Below are positions 31,121 through 43,260 of a stretch of 64,000 bases of DNA, in pieces. A program made the position numbers and the translations under genes. The stretch's first letter is position 1. Each line of letters opens with the position of its first letter. This DNA is from Hybos culiciformis (Eukaryota; Arthropoda; Insecta; Diptera; Hybotidae), in NCBI GenBank assembly GCA_964007475.1, contig OZ023275.1:24017052-24081051 (forward strand), given 5' to 3'. Under the pieces are notes generated by a model, which saw only the letters and a list, made by a program, of their open reading frames with translations, did not search any database and had not been told where the DNA came from.

Positions 31121-33180
31121 TTAATCCATTTTAACTAATATTACAACATTAACTTGGGGTGTATTTTCAGGTGTTGTGCGCAATTGAGACATTCTTTGAG
31201 CTAAATCTGCAGCAGTATCTTCACAATTAGCCGGTATCATCCAAATTGTTTCTAAAAAATATTATTTATGTATTACATATTTTATAAAATAAAAAAAAAT
31301 TATAAAAACTATTTCAATCTCAATTTTTTTTATATTATACTCTTCCTGTGAAAAACTTACTGATCTAATAGACCTAAAATATAAATTTTCCCTAAATTAG
31401 TTTATATACATACCACCAAAAAAGCTGCCAGATGGTGTACATAATCTCCACATAATTGGAGGACTTGTTAATGGTATATCATCGGCAACGATATCACATG
31501 TTTCACCTGGTCTCATCGATGGTATCTGGATACGTTTGGTCTGATTTGGAGACATTAAGTATGAACCATTTGGCCATTGACTTGTACCATTATTTTGTAA
31601 TTTCCAGCCTTGTGATAATTCCGTTGGACGGGTTTGCTCTACAATTTTCATTGATGGTAATTGTTCAATATTAACATAATCTAAATAACAACAGACGGCC
31701 ATTTGTAAATTCCTAAAAAAAATTAATAATTGCAATTAAGTTGGTTTTTTTTAATAATTGCAAAGTTGTTTTTGTTTTGTTTCATTCGTTGTTGAAAACC
31801 TAAAGTAGCCAATTTCATGATAATAGAATATCACGTCTTTCAAGATAACGCAAATATTTAAAACGATTTTTTCCCTATCCTGCTCAACTTAAAATCATGT
31901 TTTAAAAAGAACTAATATTAAGTACCTAATTTACAAATGTTACAAATTAAAATAAAATATTACCAGTTATTCATTTCTAAAAAGAATCTGGCCTCGTCTC
32001 GACTCGGCTGATTATTTAAAATATATTGAAGTTGATTAATTAAATCCTCGTGATCGGTAGTACCTTAAATAAAAAATTAATGCAATTAAAAATTTCATAA
32101 TATTTTATTAATAACTTATTGATGTAAAAGGAACTATAGGATTTTTGGCTGTACTTCCCTAAGAGGGGCTTCAGATTTGGGGATGGTGGTAGTTTATCGT
32201 TATACTCGCAATATTATCGTTTATCGTTATACCCGCAAATGACATTTTGTGGCCGAAAAATGCAACTAAACTTTTTTTTTAAAATCGGTTTTTTGCAATT
32301 TCTCCATAACGGTAAATTCGAAATTCTTGATTTTTTTTTTTAATTTAGATAATAAAATAATTTAAAAAAAAAAATTAAAAGTCTTTATTTAAGGACTTCG
32401 GAGTAAATCGCTTTTATGTCCTTATTTTCATATTACACCTTTTTAACTTATATTCATGAAACGGTAGATTCGATTTTTACAAAAGAAGACAGCTGTGAGG
32501 ACTTTAAAAAAAAAATTGTTGTAACAACATCCTTTTGCAAAAGGACGAAAATTAGCAAAAATTTGAGGCAAAAAATTATTCTTTGTTTCGTGACAATAAC
32601 AATTCATAATCTTTAGAAACTTCTATTTTTACTTTAGTTATTTGATATCATTGAAATAAAAAAAATTAGGTAGATACGTAATTTAATTTCTTTCAAATAA
32701 AAATTTAATAAGAAACTGAGTTAAATAGCATTCAATTCTTTTACCCACATTACAAGCATAATAAGTAACAAATTTCAAACGATATTAATTGTATTATCTA
32801 AAAAATATAATAATTAGGATTAGGAAGGTAGGTAGGTACCTAGGTACCTATAATTAAATTTTCGACATACCTAACTTCCTAAATTATATTAAAATAAAAA
32901 ATTTTCCTTTACCTAAACAACTGAATTGTTGCAACAAACTTGAATCAATGTCCAAATTTGTATCGTGACGAGGAGATGTCATTATTTGTTGTTGCTGTTG
33001 ATGTTGATTATTAAATTGCTGAGATGTTGGTGCTGGCAATGGTATTGGACCATGAGAAATTATAGGTGAGGCTATTGTTTGATTTACTGGAAACATTGGA
33101 TTTTGCTGTTGTCCCTGAATTTGTGGTTGACCAGACTTTGTTTGATCGTCTGGAATATCGCTAATATCACTGAAATCCAT
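31121..33180 (-). CDS. ILRUN: ILRUN (C6orf106) homologue, UBA-like plus NBR1-like domains, 4 exons
   Basis: Exons 33180-32913, 32063-31964, 31712-31414 and 31251-31121 join in phases 1, 2, 1 to give 265 aa (human about 298). The N-terminus (1-85) is Gln/Pro-rich. QQFSCLGTTDHEDLINQL and FFLEMNNWNLQMAVCCYLD (about 84-138) form the UBA-like helix bundle, with the invariant MNNWNLQ. GWKLQNNGTSQWPNGSYL starts the NBR1-like Ig domain, ending MWRLCTPSGSFFGETIWM. In vertebrates ILRUN restrains IRF3/NF-kB-driven antiviral and inflammatory transcription; an equivalent role in insects is not known to me. The long disordered C-terminal tail of the human protein is replaced by about 33 residues ending VVILVKMD. 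The downstream gene flank is AT-rich. Confidence 0.93.
32064..32912. other. ILRUN intron 1 with a repeat-like segment
   Basis: Within the 849-bp intron, about 32144-32300 is less AT-rich and begins GGCTGTACTTCC, followed by a twofold word CGTTATAC(T/C)CGCAA at about 32198 and 32225. The opening word and GAT.TG.GGATG spacing resemble 27172-27220. GGTAGGTAGGTACCTAGGTACCTA occurs near the 5' splice site at about 32827-32850. Confidence 0.5.
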
Positions 33181-34053
33181 CTTTATAATTTTCTTATTTT
33201 AAATAGAATTTAAAATTAAAAAAAAAAAAATTATTCAAAATTCTTGATTCTTTTTAAGTTTAACTACAACCCCCAAGTTTTCCCCCCGATTTAAAAAAAA
33301 ATAAATAAATTTACAATTTAATTTTTTTATTCTTTCCAAATCGCACGCAACCAAAAAAGATAATAAAAATGTTTTGAATTTGAAGAAATAAAATAAAAAT
33401 AACAAAGAAACAAAAATTTTTAAAAAAATTTTATTATTTATTTTATTAATGTTCTTTTGTTTTTTTTTTTTTTTAATTTTTTTTTTCCAAGTTTTTAATT
33501 TCAAAATTTTATTAATTTTTTCTTTGCGATTTGCGCTTTTTTCGATTTTTTTTTTTTATTATTTTACAATGAAATTAAAAAAAAATTTATTTAAAAATTT
33601 TCAAAAAATCCACTTCACAATTTTGACTGTAAAAAATAATTATGAATGACATTTAAATTCACTGTTGTCAGTTTTTAGTCCATTTTTTTTGTATTTCATC
33701 AGCATCAACCCATCAAAAAATTATTATGCTATGGCCTAGTGTAAAGCCTTATTATTTACATTATATCGATCATGCTGTGTATTTTAAAAATTGAAAAACA
33801 AACAAAAATTTAGAAAATTTTCAATTTTAAAATTCTTTTATAGTGCTTCTACAGCTTCGACAAACTTCAGGTTATCCTAACAAATACAAATATTAAAGGA
33901 AAATAGGAAAAAAATTCAAAATTGAAACTATATCTGGTATTCATGTTGAATAATTTGTTTAAAAATATACATATCTATATATTCTTCACCTAAAACAGTG
34001 TTATTCTGACGAGATGATAAGAATCTGAAACAGTCAAACAGAGATATGATTAA
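33181..34053. other. Upstream flank of ILRUN homologue
   Basis: Presumed promoter/5' UTR region of the minus-strand ILRUN gene. It is dominated by A/T homopolymers (33235-33640), where Phe/Lys-rich frames on both strands are artefacts. No identifiable feature beyond that. Confidence 0.5.
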
Positions 34054-34408
34054 GAGCCCTCGACGTGAAATTCTGTTTTATATTGTTGCAGTTTTTTTGT
34101 TTTATTTTACAGAAAATAAACGGCCGTGAAAAATGCCACAAAAATTGTACGAAAAACACCTCTACCAGAAAATCACAAAACTATATTTGAATTGGATTTC
34201 TGTGCAGAAACTGCAATTTATTAAAAAAATTAAAAAATTCTTAGAAATAAATGAAATTAATTAAAAATTGTTTTTGGAAATTAAAGAAATTCAAAATTTC
34301 ACGTCAACAGCCCTGGAGAGTTGTATTTTAGCTTTATTTCTGCGTTTGAGATTTTTTATTATCTTTTTCCTTTACTGCAGAATCTCAGCAAATATGTTCA
34401 AGTTTTTC

Positions 34409-36781
34409 TAAAGCGGCGGTCAACGAGGCTGGTTTACCAGCCACTTGTCGCTGCTAGTCAGCAGCGGCTGGCTAGCAGCGACAGCAACCAGCATACGGGA
34501 GAGTTCACACAGTGTTGTGCAAACTTTAGCAGCTGGTCTGGCAGCAGCAATGTTTTGAATCAGTTTAATTTTATTAATTTGAAATTTTTATATTTTGGTC
34601 ACTGTTTGCTACAAAATAATCAACAACATTGGCCAGCAGCGCTAGTAAAGTTGAACCGTTCAACTTCGCCAGCCGCTACCAAAATCTCTCCGCTGCTGCT
34701 GGCACCAACGGACATGACAGTTCACATGGTGCTGCTTAACTGGCTGTTAGCAGCAAGCAGCGACCAGCGGCTGGTAAGCCAGGGGTGGAATCATATAACA
34801 ATTGTCACCGGTCGACAATCGACAATTGTCACAAAATTTAACAATTGTTGACTTTTTGCTTCATGTAATTTTAATAGGTGGAAATCACATTTCTCTTAAT
34901 ATTATTCAGAAATTAACGAAAAAAAAAATTTTTAATTGTCGACTTCGATCACAAACACGACCAATTCGACTTTTTTGCTTCATGAAAAAATATCGTGAAT
35001 TTTTAAATATCGTTTTAGCAAAAAATATAGTGTAGAGAATTTTTTTTAAATATTAAACCACATTTTTTCTCTCTCAATAATTTCTTAATTTAGTAAACAA
35101 ACTCAAAAATTTTATACTGTATTTATGATTTTAAAACATACACTAACAAAAGGTTTTTAGTTGTATTCTTTATAATGGCAACGTGAAAATTGATATAGAA
35201 AATTTTTTATTTCGTATGTGGTGTGGTGTTCACTTCAATTTCGCATAAATTGTGAATTTAAGGTTTTATGAAATTTTTGAAAATTACGCATACTTATTTT
35301 ACACTTTTTCATAATTGTGTTTTATTTATAATTCGTTAATCATAAAAATGTTTAGAACTCATCTATTTAACTTATGCTTTTATGTTGATTAAAAGTACCT
35401 ACTTCTTTTTAAGATAAATTTTAAACAAATATTTCAATCAATTCATTAATTTTGGAAAAACAAAACCATTATTTTACTTCATTAAAATTTAAAATGTATT
35501 TATTTAATTAAAAAATGATTATTTTCTTAACCGATTTTATTTTATTCAGAACTAAGTACTTCTGCTTGGGTCAAATTTTGTGTTAATATTTAACATACTT
35601 CGTTTGTTCCGATTCATATTTCTTCCTTGACAATATTATCTAAGAGATAAATAACATAACAATAGAATGACTTATCAAACGTGCTTCTTTAGTTTTGCAT
35701 CTTTTAGCTGAGTCAAAGCAAATAATCTTCCTTGAATTATGTACATATTTACATTGGTATCTAATTCAAATTTTATAATTTTAATTTCTGATCATTATCT
35801 AGCAAATAATAAATTTTTATAAAAATTTAGGTTTTAGGAGCCATAACTAATTTAAATGATTTTTTGTGTTTAAAAAATTAAATTTAATTAGAGAATTATT
35901 TATAACTATAAAACAATTGTTTAAGAATAAACAATTTATTTTAATTATTTTTATAAATAAGCCAAGTATTTTCTTTCAATAATGGTCAATCAGATAAAAA
36001 TATTAAACTATCAAATGGTCCAAAAATAAAAAAATTCTATAATAAATAACATTCAATAGGGCATCTTGAAAACTGCCATTCAAGGATTAAATATTAGCCC
36101 TTCTCACCTCCTACAATTCATAAAATCGTAAATCAAAATTTTAACATGATACATTGTAGTTTTTGTTAATTTATAATTAATAATTAAAAAAAAACAAAAA
36201 AAAAAAACGTAATCCTTATCAATGGTTACGAAATAAAATCATTTGTTAAATAAAAGTAAATTGACATTTTATAAAAAAAAATTTTGATTTATTAATTTAT
36301 TGTTTTAAAATTGACGACCAAAAAATAGCTGTCGTTTTTATTTGATAGACAATTGTCTATAATTTCAGTTATGTGAAGCTAAACTTTTTTTCGACAATTG
36401 TCTATTAAATTCAAAAAAAGTAGGTACATAATTTTTTTTTCTCCGCGCTCACATTTTTTTAAATATTTTATAAATCAAAGTTCACTCTATAAATCAGTTG
36501 AAATTTTAGGTTTTTATTAAGTTTTATAACCCACACATTTACAATTTGGACTCTTCTTTTCTTGAAGTAAGCTTTACTTTGTATATATTTTCTCTTAAAG
36601 AGAGGAAATAAACTCTTTTTTTGCCAGAAAGAAATATAATATACAACAGATGATGATGATTAAATACGCGAAGCAATAATTTTCATTGTCCATACAAATT
36701 GATCGTGTTTGAAATTGTCGATTGTCACAAAAACGACAAAGTTACATAATTCCACCCCAGCCTCGTGTGACCGCCGCTTTA
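34409..36781. mobile_element. GC-rich long-TIR MITE (middle nested element), interrupted near its right end
   Basis: The left end TAAAGCGGCGGTCA then CGAGGCTGGTTTACCAGCC (34409-34442) is mirrored by GGCTGGTAAGCC at about 34769-34780 and CCTCGTGTGACCGCCGCTTTA at 36761-36781. These two right-end parts fit together only if 34782-36758 is removed. Excised length is about 396 bp, with further mirrored GTCGCTGCT / AGCAGCGAC words. GC content is far above the surroundings and no transposase is encoded. The 176-codon plus frame at 34321-34851 is a translation of this repeat, not a gene. Confidence 0.8.
34782..36758. mobile_element. GGGGTGGAAT-ended element (innermost), about 2.0 kb
   Basis: Ends: GGGGTGGAATCATATAACAA at the left and the reverse complement of GGGGTGGAATTATGTAACTT at the right. 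Both subterminal zones carry GTCGACAAT/CGACAATTGTC words. It sits inside the right TIR of the middle element, with the host sequence AAGCCAGCCTCG split across it and CCAG (or a sub-string of it) as the apparent target duplication. The interior is AT-rich with no recognisable transposase, so it is probably non-autonomous or gutted. A related end lies at 62266-62348. Confidence 0.75.
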
Positions 36782-36946
36782 GGCTCATTTGGGCCAACAA
36801 AACTCAAAATTTAAAAAATTCGCCTCACCTACCCTGGAGCCAGTTATATACTGTCTAACATATCAAAAAATCACTTCAGTCGAGATTGTATTAACTCTAG
36901 AATCAAAGTAAAACCAAGACTCATTTTCCGCAGTGAGGGCTCTTAA

Positions 36947-37366
36947 ATAAAAAAGGTTTTCTAACAATTTGTCGAAAGATAAATAATTTAACTACAAAAA
37001 TTCATTATAAGTAAAAACAATTTTATTTAATTCAAAGTTTGTATTAACATATTATTTTTATAACTTATGATTTTGAATTATTTTTTTAATGTGATTAAAA
37101 TTACATCCAATTTAACTAAAAAGAGTTTTCTTCGTTACAATTTTAAAGAAATAATCTTCTAATTACAAAATTAATAGAACCTAAAGTCCTAAATAAACTC
37201 AAATTTATCAAATGTTTCTCTTATTCCGGATCTAAAATTTTATTCAATTAAATAAAAAATTATTGAAAAAACAAATGTTCATAAATATTACAAACTCATT
37301 AGGACTATTTTTCGTAAATGGAAGGAAATTATTAGAAAAAAAAAAAAATAATAAAACAATATTTAA
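36947..37366. other. 3' flank of the MYBBP1A homologue
   Basis: AT-rich sequence between the transposon nest and the stop codon of the minus-strand gene. No protein-like frame. TTTATT-type words, reading AATAAA on the minus strand, occur near 37021 and could end the transcript. Confidence 0.5.
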
Positions 37367-40300
37367 TTAGGTTTTCAATTTTTTCTTTGCTTTAAAATCG
37401 ATGGCATTTGATTTTCTTTTTCCTTTGATTTTATTCTCTTTTATTTCTTTTTCCACTTGATTTTCATAGCTTTGTTCCACATCATCATTATCTGAAATTT
37501 CCAAAGAACCAGAAGTAAAGGAAAATCCTCCATTAAGGCCCTCAGAAGATAATTTTAATCTTTGCTCTTTTTTTAATTTTTTCTCTTTCATAAAATCAAC
37601 ATCATTTTTTTTCTTTCTTTCGATCTTTTGTTCACTGGTGTCATCGGTTTTATCTATTTTATTCTTTTTACTCATCTTACTAATTCCATTGCTCTCAAGA
37701 TTAGTTCCATTATCTTTTGCTACCGACCCATCTTTCTTAACATTTTCGTCATCAGATGTTATATGATTTTCACCTCCATTTTCAATTATTTGTGGTTGCG
37801 ATTGAGTGAGTTCTGAATTTGGTAGAATTTTTAATTTAAAAATCATGCAAAAACGTAAATAACTTTGGCGATTTTCAAGCTTAATACGTTTCCTTATTTC
37901 TTGAACCTTAACAGATACGTTTTCCACATTAAATTTATAATCAAATTTCAAATTTTTATGCAAGTGATGGACAACCGCAATCAATTCAAGGAATTTATTA
38001 AATTCTCGTTGGGAAATTGAATTCAATGTATTAAGAAAATCTAAATGATTCTCCAGGGACTTTTCAATATGTTTTAACGCTTTATTGGCTGATTTATTTA
38101 GTAAATTTTCTTGAATCAACGGATGATTATGATAAAAAATTTCTAGCAATTCTAAAATTTGTATCCGTCTGTAAGTTCGAGTGGTTTCTTGTAATCCGTT
38201 TTCAGCTAAATATGTAGCAATTTTGAATATTGACGTCCAGGATCTTATTTTAAATATGGTTCCAAGTAGAGTAATATTACAAATCGGGTTTCTTGAATGT
38301 ATAAAATCTTCCAAATATTCAGTAAAAATTGATGTAACCTCGTCTAATTTTTTTGAATCGCAACATAATTTAGCAGAGAAAACTAAAAATTGACAACATT
38401 TGGAACGAATTTTATTATGCGCTTCAAATGACGTAGAACGAAGTTTTTTCTCAACAATTAGTCTTAAATAATTGCAAATATTTTGTTCGTTAACTTCATT
38501 TGTTGATTCAAATTGTCTCAATTGTGTTAATTTGTTTAATGTTTTTTCAACTTTGCTGGCTAATGGCTGAAGTTCCTCATTTGTACAGTATTCAATCATA
38601 TTAAAAACATTCGATAATATTTCTAATGTGATTAATAAGCTTGGTTTATTTTGAAGATAAATTTCAATTAACTCTAAAACTCGAATACGAAAATGCATTA
38701 CTGTTGTGGTCTGGACACGATATCCCTTAGAACGTTTATCATTTGATTCGCTTGATTTCTTCATAGCCTTAAAAGCTTCGGCTAACGCTTCATCCAATCT
38801 TTGGCCTTCTTCCTCGTCCATGTCGTCTAAATCAATTGAATCTTGGTCTGAATCTAGAATTCAATAAATAGAGATTTTGATGTAGTGTGACGAGATTTTT
38901 ACATCACATCATAGAATATTTCAAATTTTATAATTATTAATTTCTATTAGGTATTTATATTTATATTACCTCTTGCACGTAATGCTGTGGTCAAAGCACT
39001 GCGTAATTGATCTGCTTTTGTTATATCCTCTTCTTCTTCTTCTTCTTCCATAATATCTTCATCCTCATCTAAAAAAGTAAAAAGAGCCACATTTAACTAA
39101 GATTTTACTTGCTCTTACGCAGAGGTTAACAGCTGAGAATATCTACCAAAAATTTGATAGTCGAATATGAAGTTTTATTTGATGATCGTTTTCTGTTACG
39201 AACATATTAAAAATCAAGAAAGTTACACTTACCCACTTCACTGTCGCTATCATCGTCATCTTCTTCTTCTTCTTCCCCTTCATCTTCATCCTCATCTTCA
39301 TCATCATTCTTTTCGTTTTTATCTTCATCATTATCCGCTTTATCTTCATCTTTGATTTCATTTTCAGTACTAAGTGGATTATATCCGTCTTTCATTTCCA
39401 GAACTGATAAAATTTGATGAATTGCTGTCAATGTTAAGCTGTCACAGAGATGTGGAAATACTCCATTAACTACATTTCTAAGGGCGCTGTTATTTTGTGA
39501 TAACAAATGTAGGAATAAATCCACGACCACCTCGACCCAATTCGGATCTTCGGATTTATTTGGTTCTTCGGTGACAATTTTTTTTTCTTGAATTTTTTGC
39601 ATACATTTTTCCAAATCCATAATCGCTAGTTCTGCCATTTGTGGTTCCCGGAAAAGTTGTAATCCCATATGCAATAGTAAAATTTGGAAAACTTTTTGTA
39701 ATTTATCATCAGAATTATTTTGAACTTCAGAGTACATTTCATTCCAAGATTTTATAATTTTGATATCAATATCATTTCGAAGATATTTATTGTAATGTTT
39801 TTTCTGTAAGATTTCATTACATTTTTCGACTAAATTTTTCAAAATTTTCTTTTCTTCCTTAAGTTGTATTGTTTTTGTTTGAATACAAGAATAGAAAATA
39901 TTTTTCATTTGTGTGGCAAATTCATTTTCAATAAAATCTGATGATTCCTTCGAGATTTTTAAGTTTTCATCCAAATAAAATAAACCTAGAACAAATATAA
40001 AAATAACGAATAAGTTTATCTTGATTCAAATGAGACACCTGAAGGAATTTATTGACAATCTTAATGTGCTCTGTATTGAAAAACACAATTTTGTTTTTAC
40101 TGGCGATCGATCGCACCAGATTTTTGTTGGAAAATTTAACATAAGTATTCGACGAGAATAAAGCGTCAAAGCATACAAATCAAAAATTTATAAAATAACA
40201 AAATTGTCATGCGTTAATTTAAAAAAAAAAATTAGATTAAAATAGATCCTTAAATGTCAGGGTACAAAAAGGTTGTTACGGAGAGTTCAAATTTTTCTTG

Positions 40301-42335
40301 TGCAAAAAAGAATAATAGTTAATCAGCCCAATAGTTTCTACTATTCGACAATGAGTTCATTCATACCTGAAGTCATGAAAAAGTTCAGTTGTTCAGCTCT
40401 CCAATCAAATTCAAATTGCATTGCTTTTAAGTTTATCAAATATTGCAGCATATATCCTGCATTTTGTCTTTCGAAGTTTAACCACTTTAAACTTGAATCT
40501 TTTCGATTTTTAATTGCTTTATTTAAAAATATCATTTTATAAATTTCAAATAAATTTTTAATAGAATTTGAATTCAAATTTTGAATAATTTGTCGAATAA
40601 CATTTACTGATGTAAGTTTATCGATATCAATTTGTCCTGGATGAAAGATTAATTTTTGGATTATTTCAACTTTTACTAAATCATCCTCTTTAGAATTTTT
40701 ACATAATTCGATTAAAGACTCAAAAAAATCAGTATAAAACACTTTAACGATTTCATCTTTTTTCACTTTAAAAGATTTTAATGTTGTAGATAAAATTTTG
40801 ATAAAAGTTTCCGTAAAAAATATATTGAAAAATTCTTTCAAACTGAACTGATTACATTTCATCACGTCTGTAATAATTTTTAATGATAAAATTTCACTAA
40901 TTTTAGTTGAGTTTGAAGATAATCGACTATCAACATATTTCCAAAATTCTTTGAAATTTTTTGTTTTACAAATGTGTCGTGAAAATCTATCAATGCCCGG
41001 CTGAATCACAACAGATATATTTGTATTCTCCCAAAATAATTTAAATACTGATTCAAAACTTTGTGGATGAAACATTTGGCCGGAACCAGTTTTTTCTTTC
41101 AAATATTTCGCATTAATAATGTTGGAAAATTTCTCTTGGCAAACAATAAAACAATTTAATGATTGAACAGTTTGTTTTGGCCATGGTCTTAATATTTCTG
41201 GTTCAAGTAAAGGTAATATTAATGAGCCGAATTGTTCCTCACTTACAGTCATTAAAAATTCAGATATAAATAGAAATGACATATTATGATGATATTGTCT
41301 GTGTTTTGATGTTGCCAGCAACATTTCAATTATTTTCACAGTCTCTTTGGCAGAAATTTTAATATCTGATTTAATTAGCGCTGCGCATACTAAAATTTTG
41401 CCAGTAATCGCATCTGCATCTTCCTAAAAAATAAATAAATAAACAAATTGAATGCAACGCAACTTATAAATTAGGTTCTCAAGAATAAATTAATTATATT
41501 TTTTAAAGAAAATTATAGGTAGGTACACAAGCGTTTGAATTTTCCTAACTTAATCATAATCAACAATTATGTTTATAAAATTCAACTCCATCCAATAATA
41601 AGAAACATTTTTTTTTCAAACAAGGCTTAATAGACGTGTGGGTATCACGGGATTCCTGCCTTGATACCTTGTTTTCAATTGCTTACCTTGTTTGTTATTA
41701 CTCCTTTAACTTTAAGTTGATCCTCTGCAATTTGCATTATGCCGCTAGTTGAAACAAACGGATGATCAACAAAAAAGTCCAAAAATTCTTTTAAAGTAGT
41801 AAAAAACCCGGCACGAGAATTTTTCGTTGATGCTCCCAATCCACGTATTAATCGCTTTAGAACATATTCTTTTTCTTTTTCCTAAAATTAAGAAAAATAT
41901 ATTTGTTTTTGGTTACATGAAAATTTTTAAATTAATCAAGAAAGGCCTGTCCAGTGCCAGTCCTAGTAGGTACATGCAAATTCGCCTTGTCTTACAAATA
42001 ATAAAATAAAATAATTTTCTAATCTTGGCATAATCCTTGGGCGTTATGATTATGCAGATCTTACCCGCCTTTTCCCTATTCATTTAATGTTAACTAACCT
42101 TTTCAGGGCCATTTTTATTCAAATGCTGTAATAATTGAAGACTTGCTTGAACTCGAGCATTTTTATTTTCATTTGTCAAATTTGTAATTAAATCAAAAAC
42201 AATTTTATTAATTAATTTAACTGAATTTTCAGGTTTTTTATCAACATTTTCAATTTTTTTAGTTTCTTCATCTGGTTTTTTCAATATTTTTTTCTTTTTT
42301 AATTTACCATCATTTAATTTTTTATCAAATTTCAT
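37367..42335 (-). CDS. Mybbp1A: MYBBP1A / DNA polymerase phi (Pol5-type) homologue, 6 exons
   Basis: Exons 42335-42099, 41881-41687, 41423-40367, 39985-39233, 39068-38970 and 38853-37367 (phases 0, 0, 1, 1, 1) give 1275 aa, near the roughly 1330 aa of vertebrate MYBBP1A. The N-terminus is Lys-rich. The diagnostic block EKEYVLKRLIRGLGASTKNS and AGFFTTLKEFL fall at about 82-112; a long HEAT/ARM-like helical region follows (GWKY-type helices, EFWKYVD, NWVEVVVDLFLHLLS); a Glu/Asp-rich tract spans about 715-765; then DEALAEAFKAMKK and FRIRVLELIEIYL; the C-terminal 150 residues are a basic Lys-rich tail that looks like a nucleolar signal. Family members act in the nucleolus in rRNA transcription and ribosome assembly and bind transcription factors. 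I start at the inner ATG (42335, context TTAAAATGAAA); the frame is open upstream to 42383, but that extension is hydrophobic and unlike the family. Confidence 0.93.
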
Positions 42336-43260
42336 TTTAATAAAACTTTTACGTAAATATATATAGGTATTTATTAAAAACAAATTATTTATTATTAATG
42401 TGATTATTATTATTAATGTATTTAATTTTCAAATTTAAAAATAAAATGCTTTTCAATTTTCAAAAATAATTAAAAAAAATGGTTATATTTTTATAATAAA
42501 AAAATTAATGAAAATGAATGACAAATGACAGCAGCAATGCAAAAATTGAGCACATGTTCTTTTCTTCAATATTTTTGTTTTGTAGACAAAATTCCAAAAA
42601 CCAAATTATTAATGGCTGACGTTTCATTTAACCTTAATGATTATGATGCACGTGAAACACCTATGACAATTCAATGAATAGTCACCAATTATATATGGAG
42701 GAATTCTATACGTGCTATATACTGCTAACAATAATTTATTTTCTGAAACCTTTTTTTTTTTCTGGAATAAAATTATTTAGGATAAAAATATTTTGTTACT
42801 GTCAGAAAGATATAAATAATTTTCAGGACTTATTTTTATTAATTTTTTCTCTTTTTTTTTGGGTAATCAGAACATATTCATTGAATCTAACTAAACAATG
42901 CTGGGTTTTATCAGGTGAATAACTCACATTTAACTCAAGTTTAGAACCCCTAAATTTTTTGTATGATAAACCTTTTTTAACTCAACAACTACGGTATTTA
43001 TATTTATAAATATTTGCGAAAGACTATAATGAAAATTCACGCCTGACATAAAAGTATTTATATTATTTTTGTTTGGGTAAGTTTATTACTTTTGTTTGAC
43101 TGTTGCGGCGACATTAAATGTGTTGTGTGTTGAATAAGAAATTCACCAATAACAGAGAAAACAATATTACAAATTCTATTATGCTAAAAAGAGAAAAATT
43201 GTTAAATTTGAAGAAAAATAAAAAAAGAGAATTATTTTAAAAAAAAAGTTTTAAAAAGAA
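42336..43260. promoter_or_regulatory. Divergent spacer between MYBBP1A and eIF4H homologues
   Basis: 925 bp separate the two divergent start codons, so both promoters and 5' UTRs must lie here. No protein-like frame. The segment near 42540-42660 and 43080-43140 is less AT-rich than the rest. I cannot identify specific factor sites. A shared promoter for a ribosome-biogenesis gene and a translation-initiation gene is plausible but inferred. Confidence 0.5.

Larger units (their letters stand above)
34054..36942. mobile_element. TTAA-flanked TIR element (outermost of three nested elements)
   Basis: The terminal inverted repeat GAGCCCTC at 34054-34061 and its reverse complement GAGGGCTC at 36935-36942 are each bordered by TTAA (34050-34053 and 36943-36946), the target duplication used by piggyBac-type transposons. 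Subtracting the inner insertion leaves about 516 bp with no transposase frame, so it would be a non-autonomous copy. The left portion also contains an internal inverted pair, TCGACGTGAAATT at 34061 and AATTTCACGTCAA at about 34295. An 8-bp TIR is short, so boundaries rest mainly on the TTAA agreement. Confidence 0.6.

Noticed and set aside
33235..33649. Phe/Lys-rich frames on both strands
   Set aside because: Pure A/T homopolymer translation, with no motif.
34321..34851. 176-codon plus-strand open frame
   Set aside because: It is a translation of the GC-rich inverted-repeat MITE and the start of the inner element; Gln/Ser/Ala content comes from CAGCAG words and no domain is visible.
39143..39361. 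Met/Lys-rich minus frame and His/Leu-rich plus frame
   Set aside because: Both are shadows of the Glu/Asp-coding acidic tract of the MYBBP1A homologue in other frames.
42336..42383. Upstream in-frame extension of the MYBBP1A start (MFLINTYIYLRKSF)
   Set aside because: Hydrophobic, unlike the Lys-rich N-terminus expected, and the inner ATG has better context; treated as 5' UTR.
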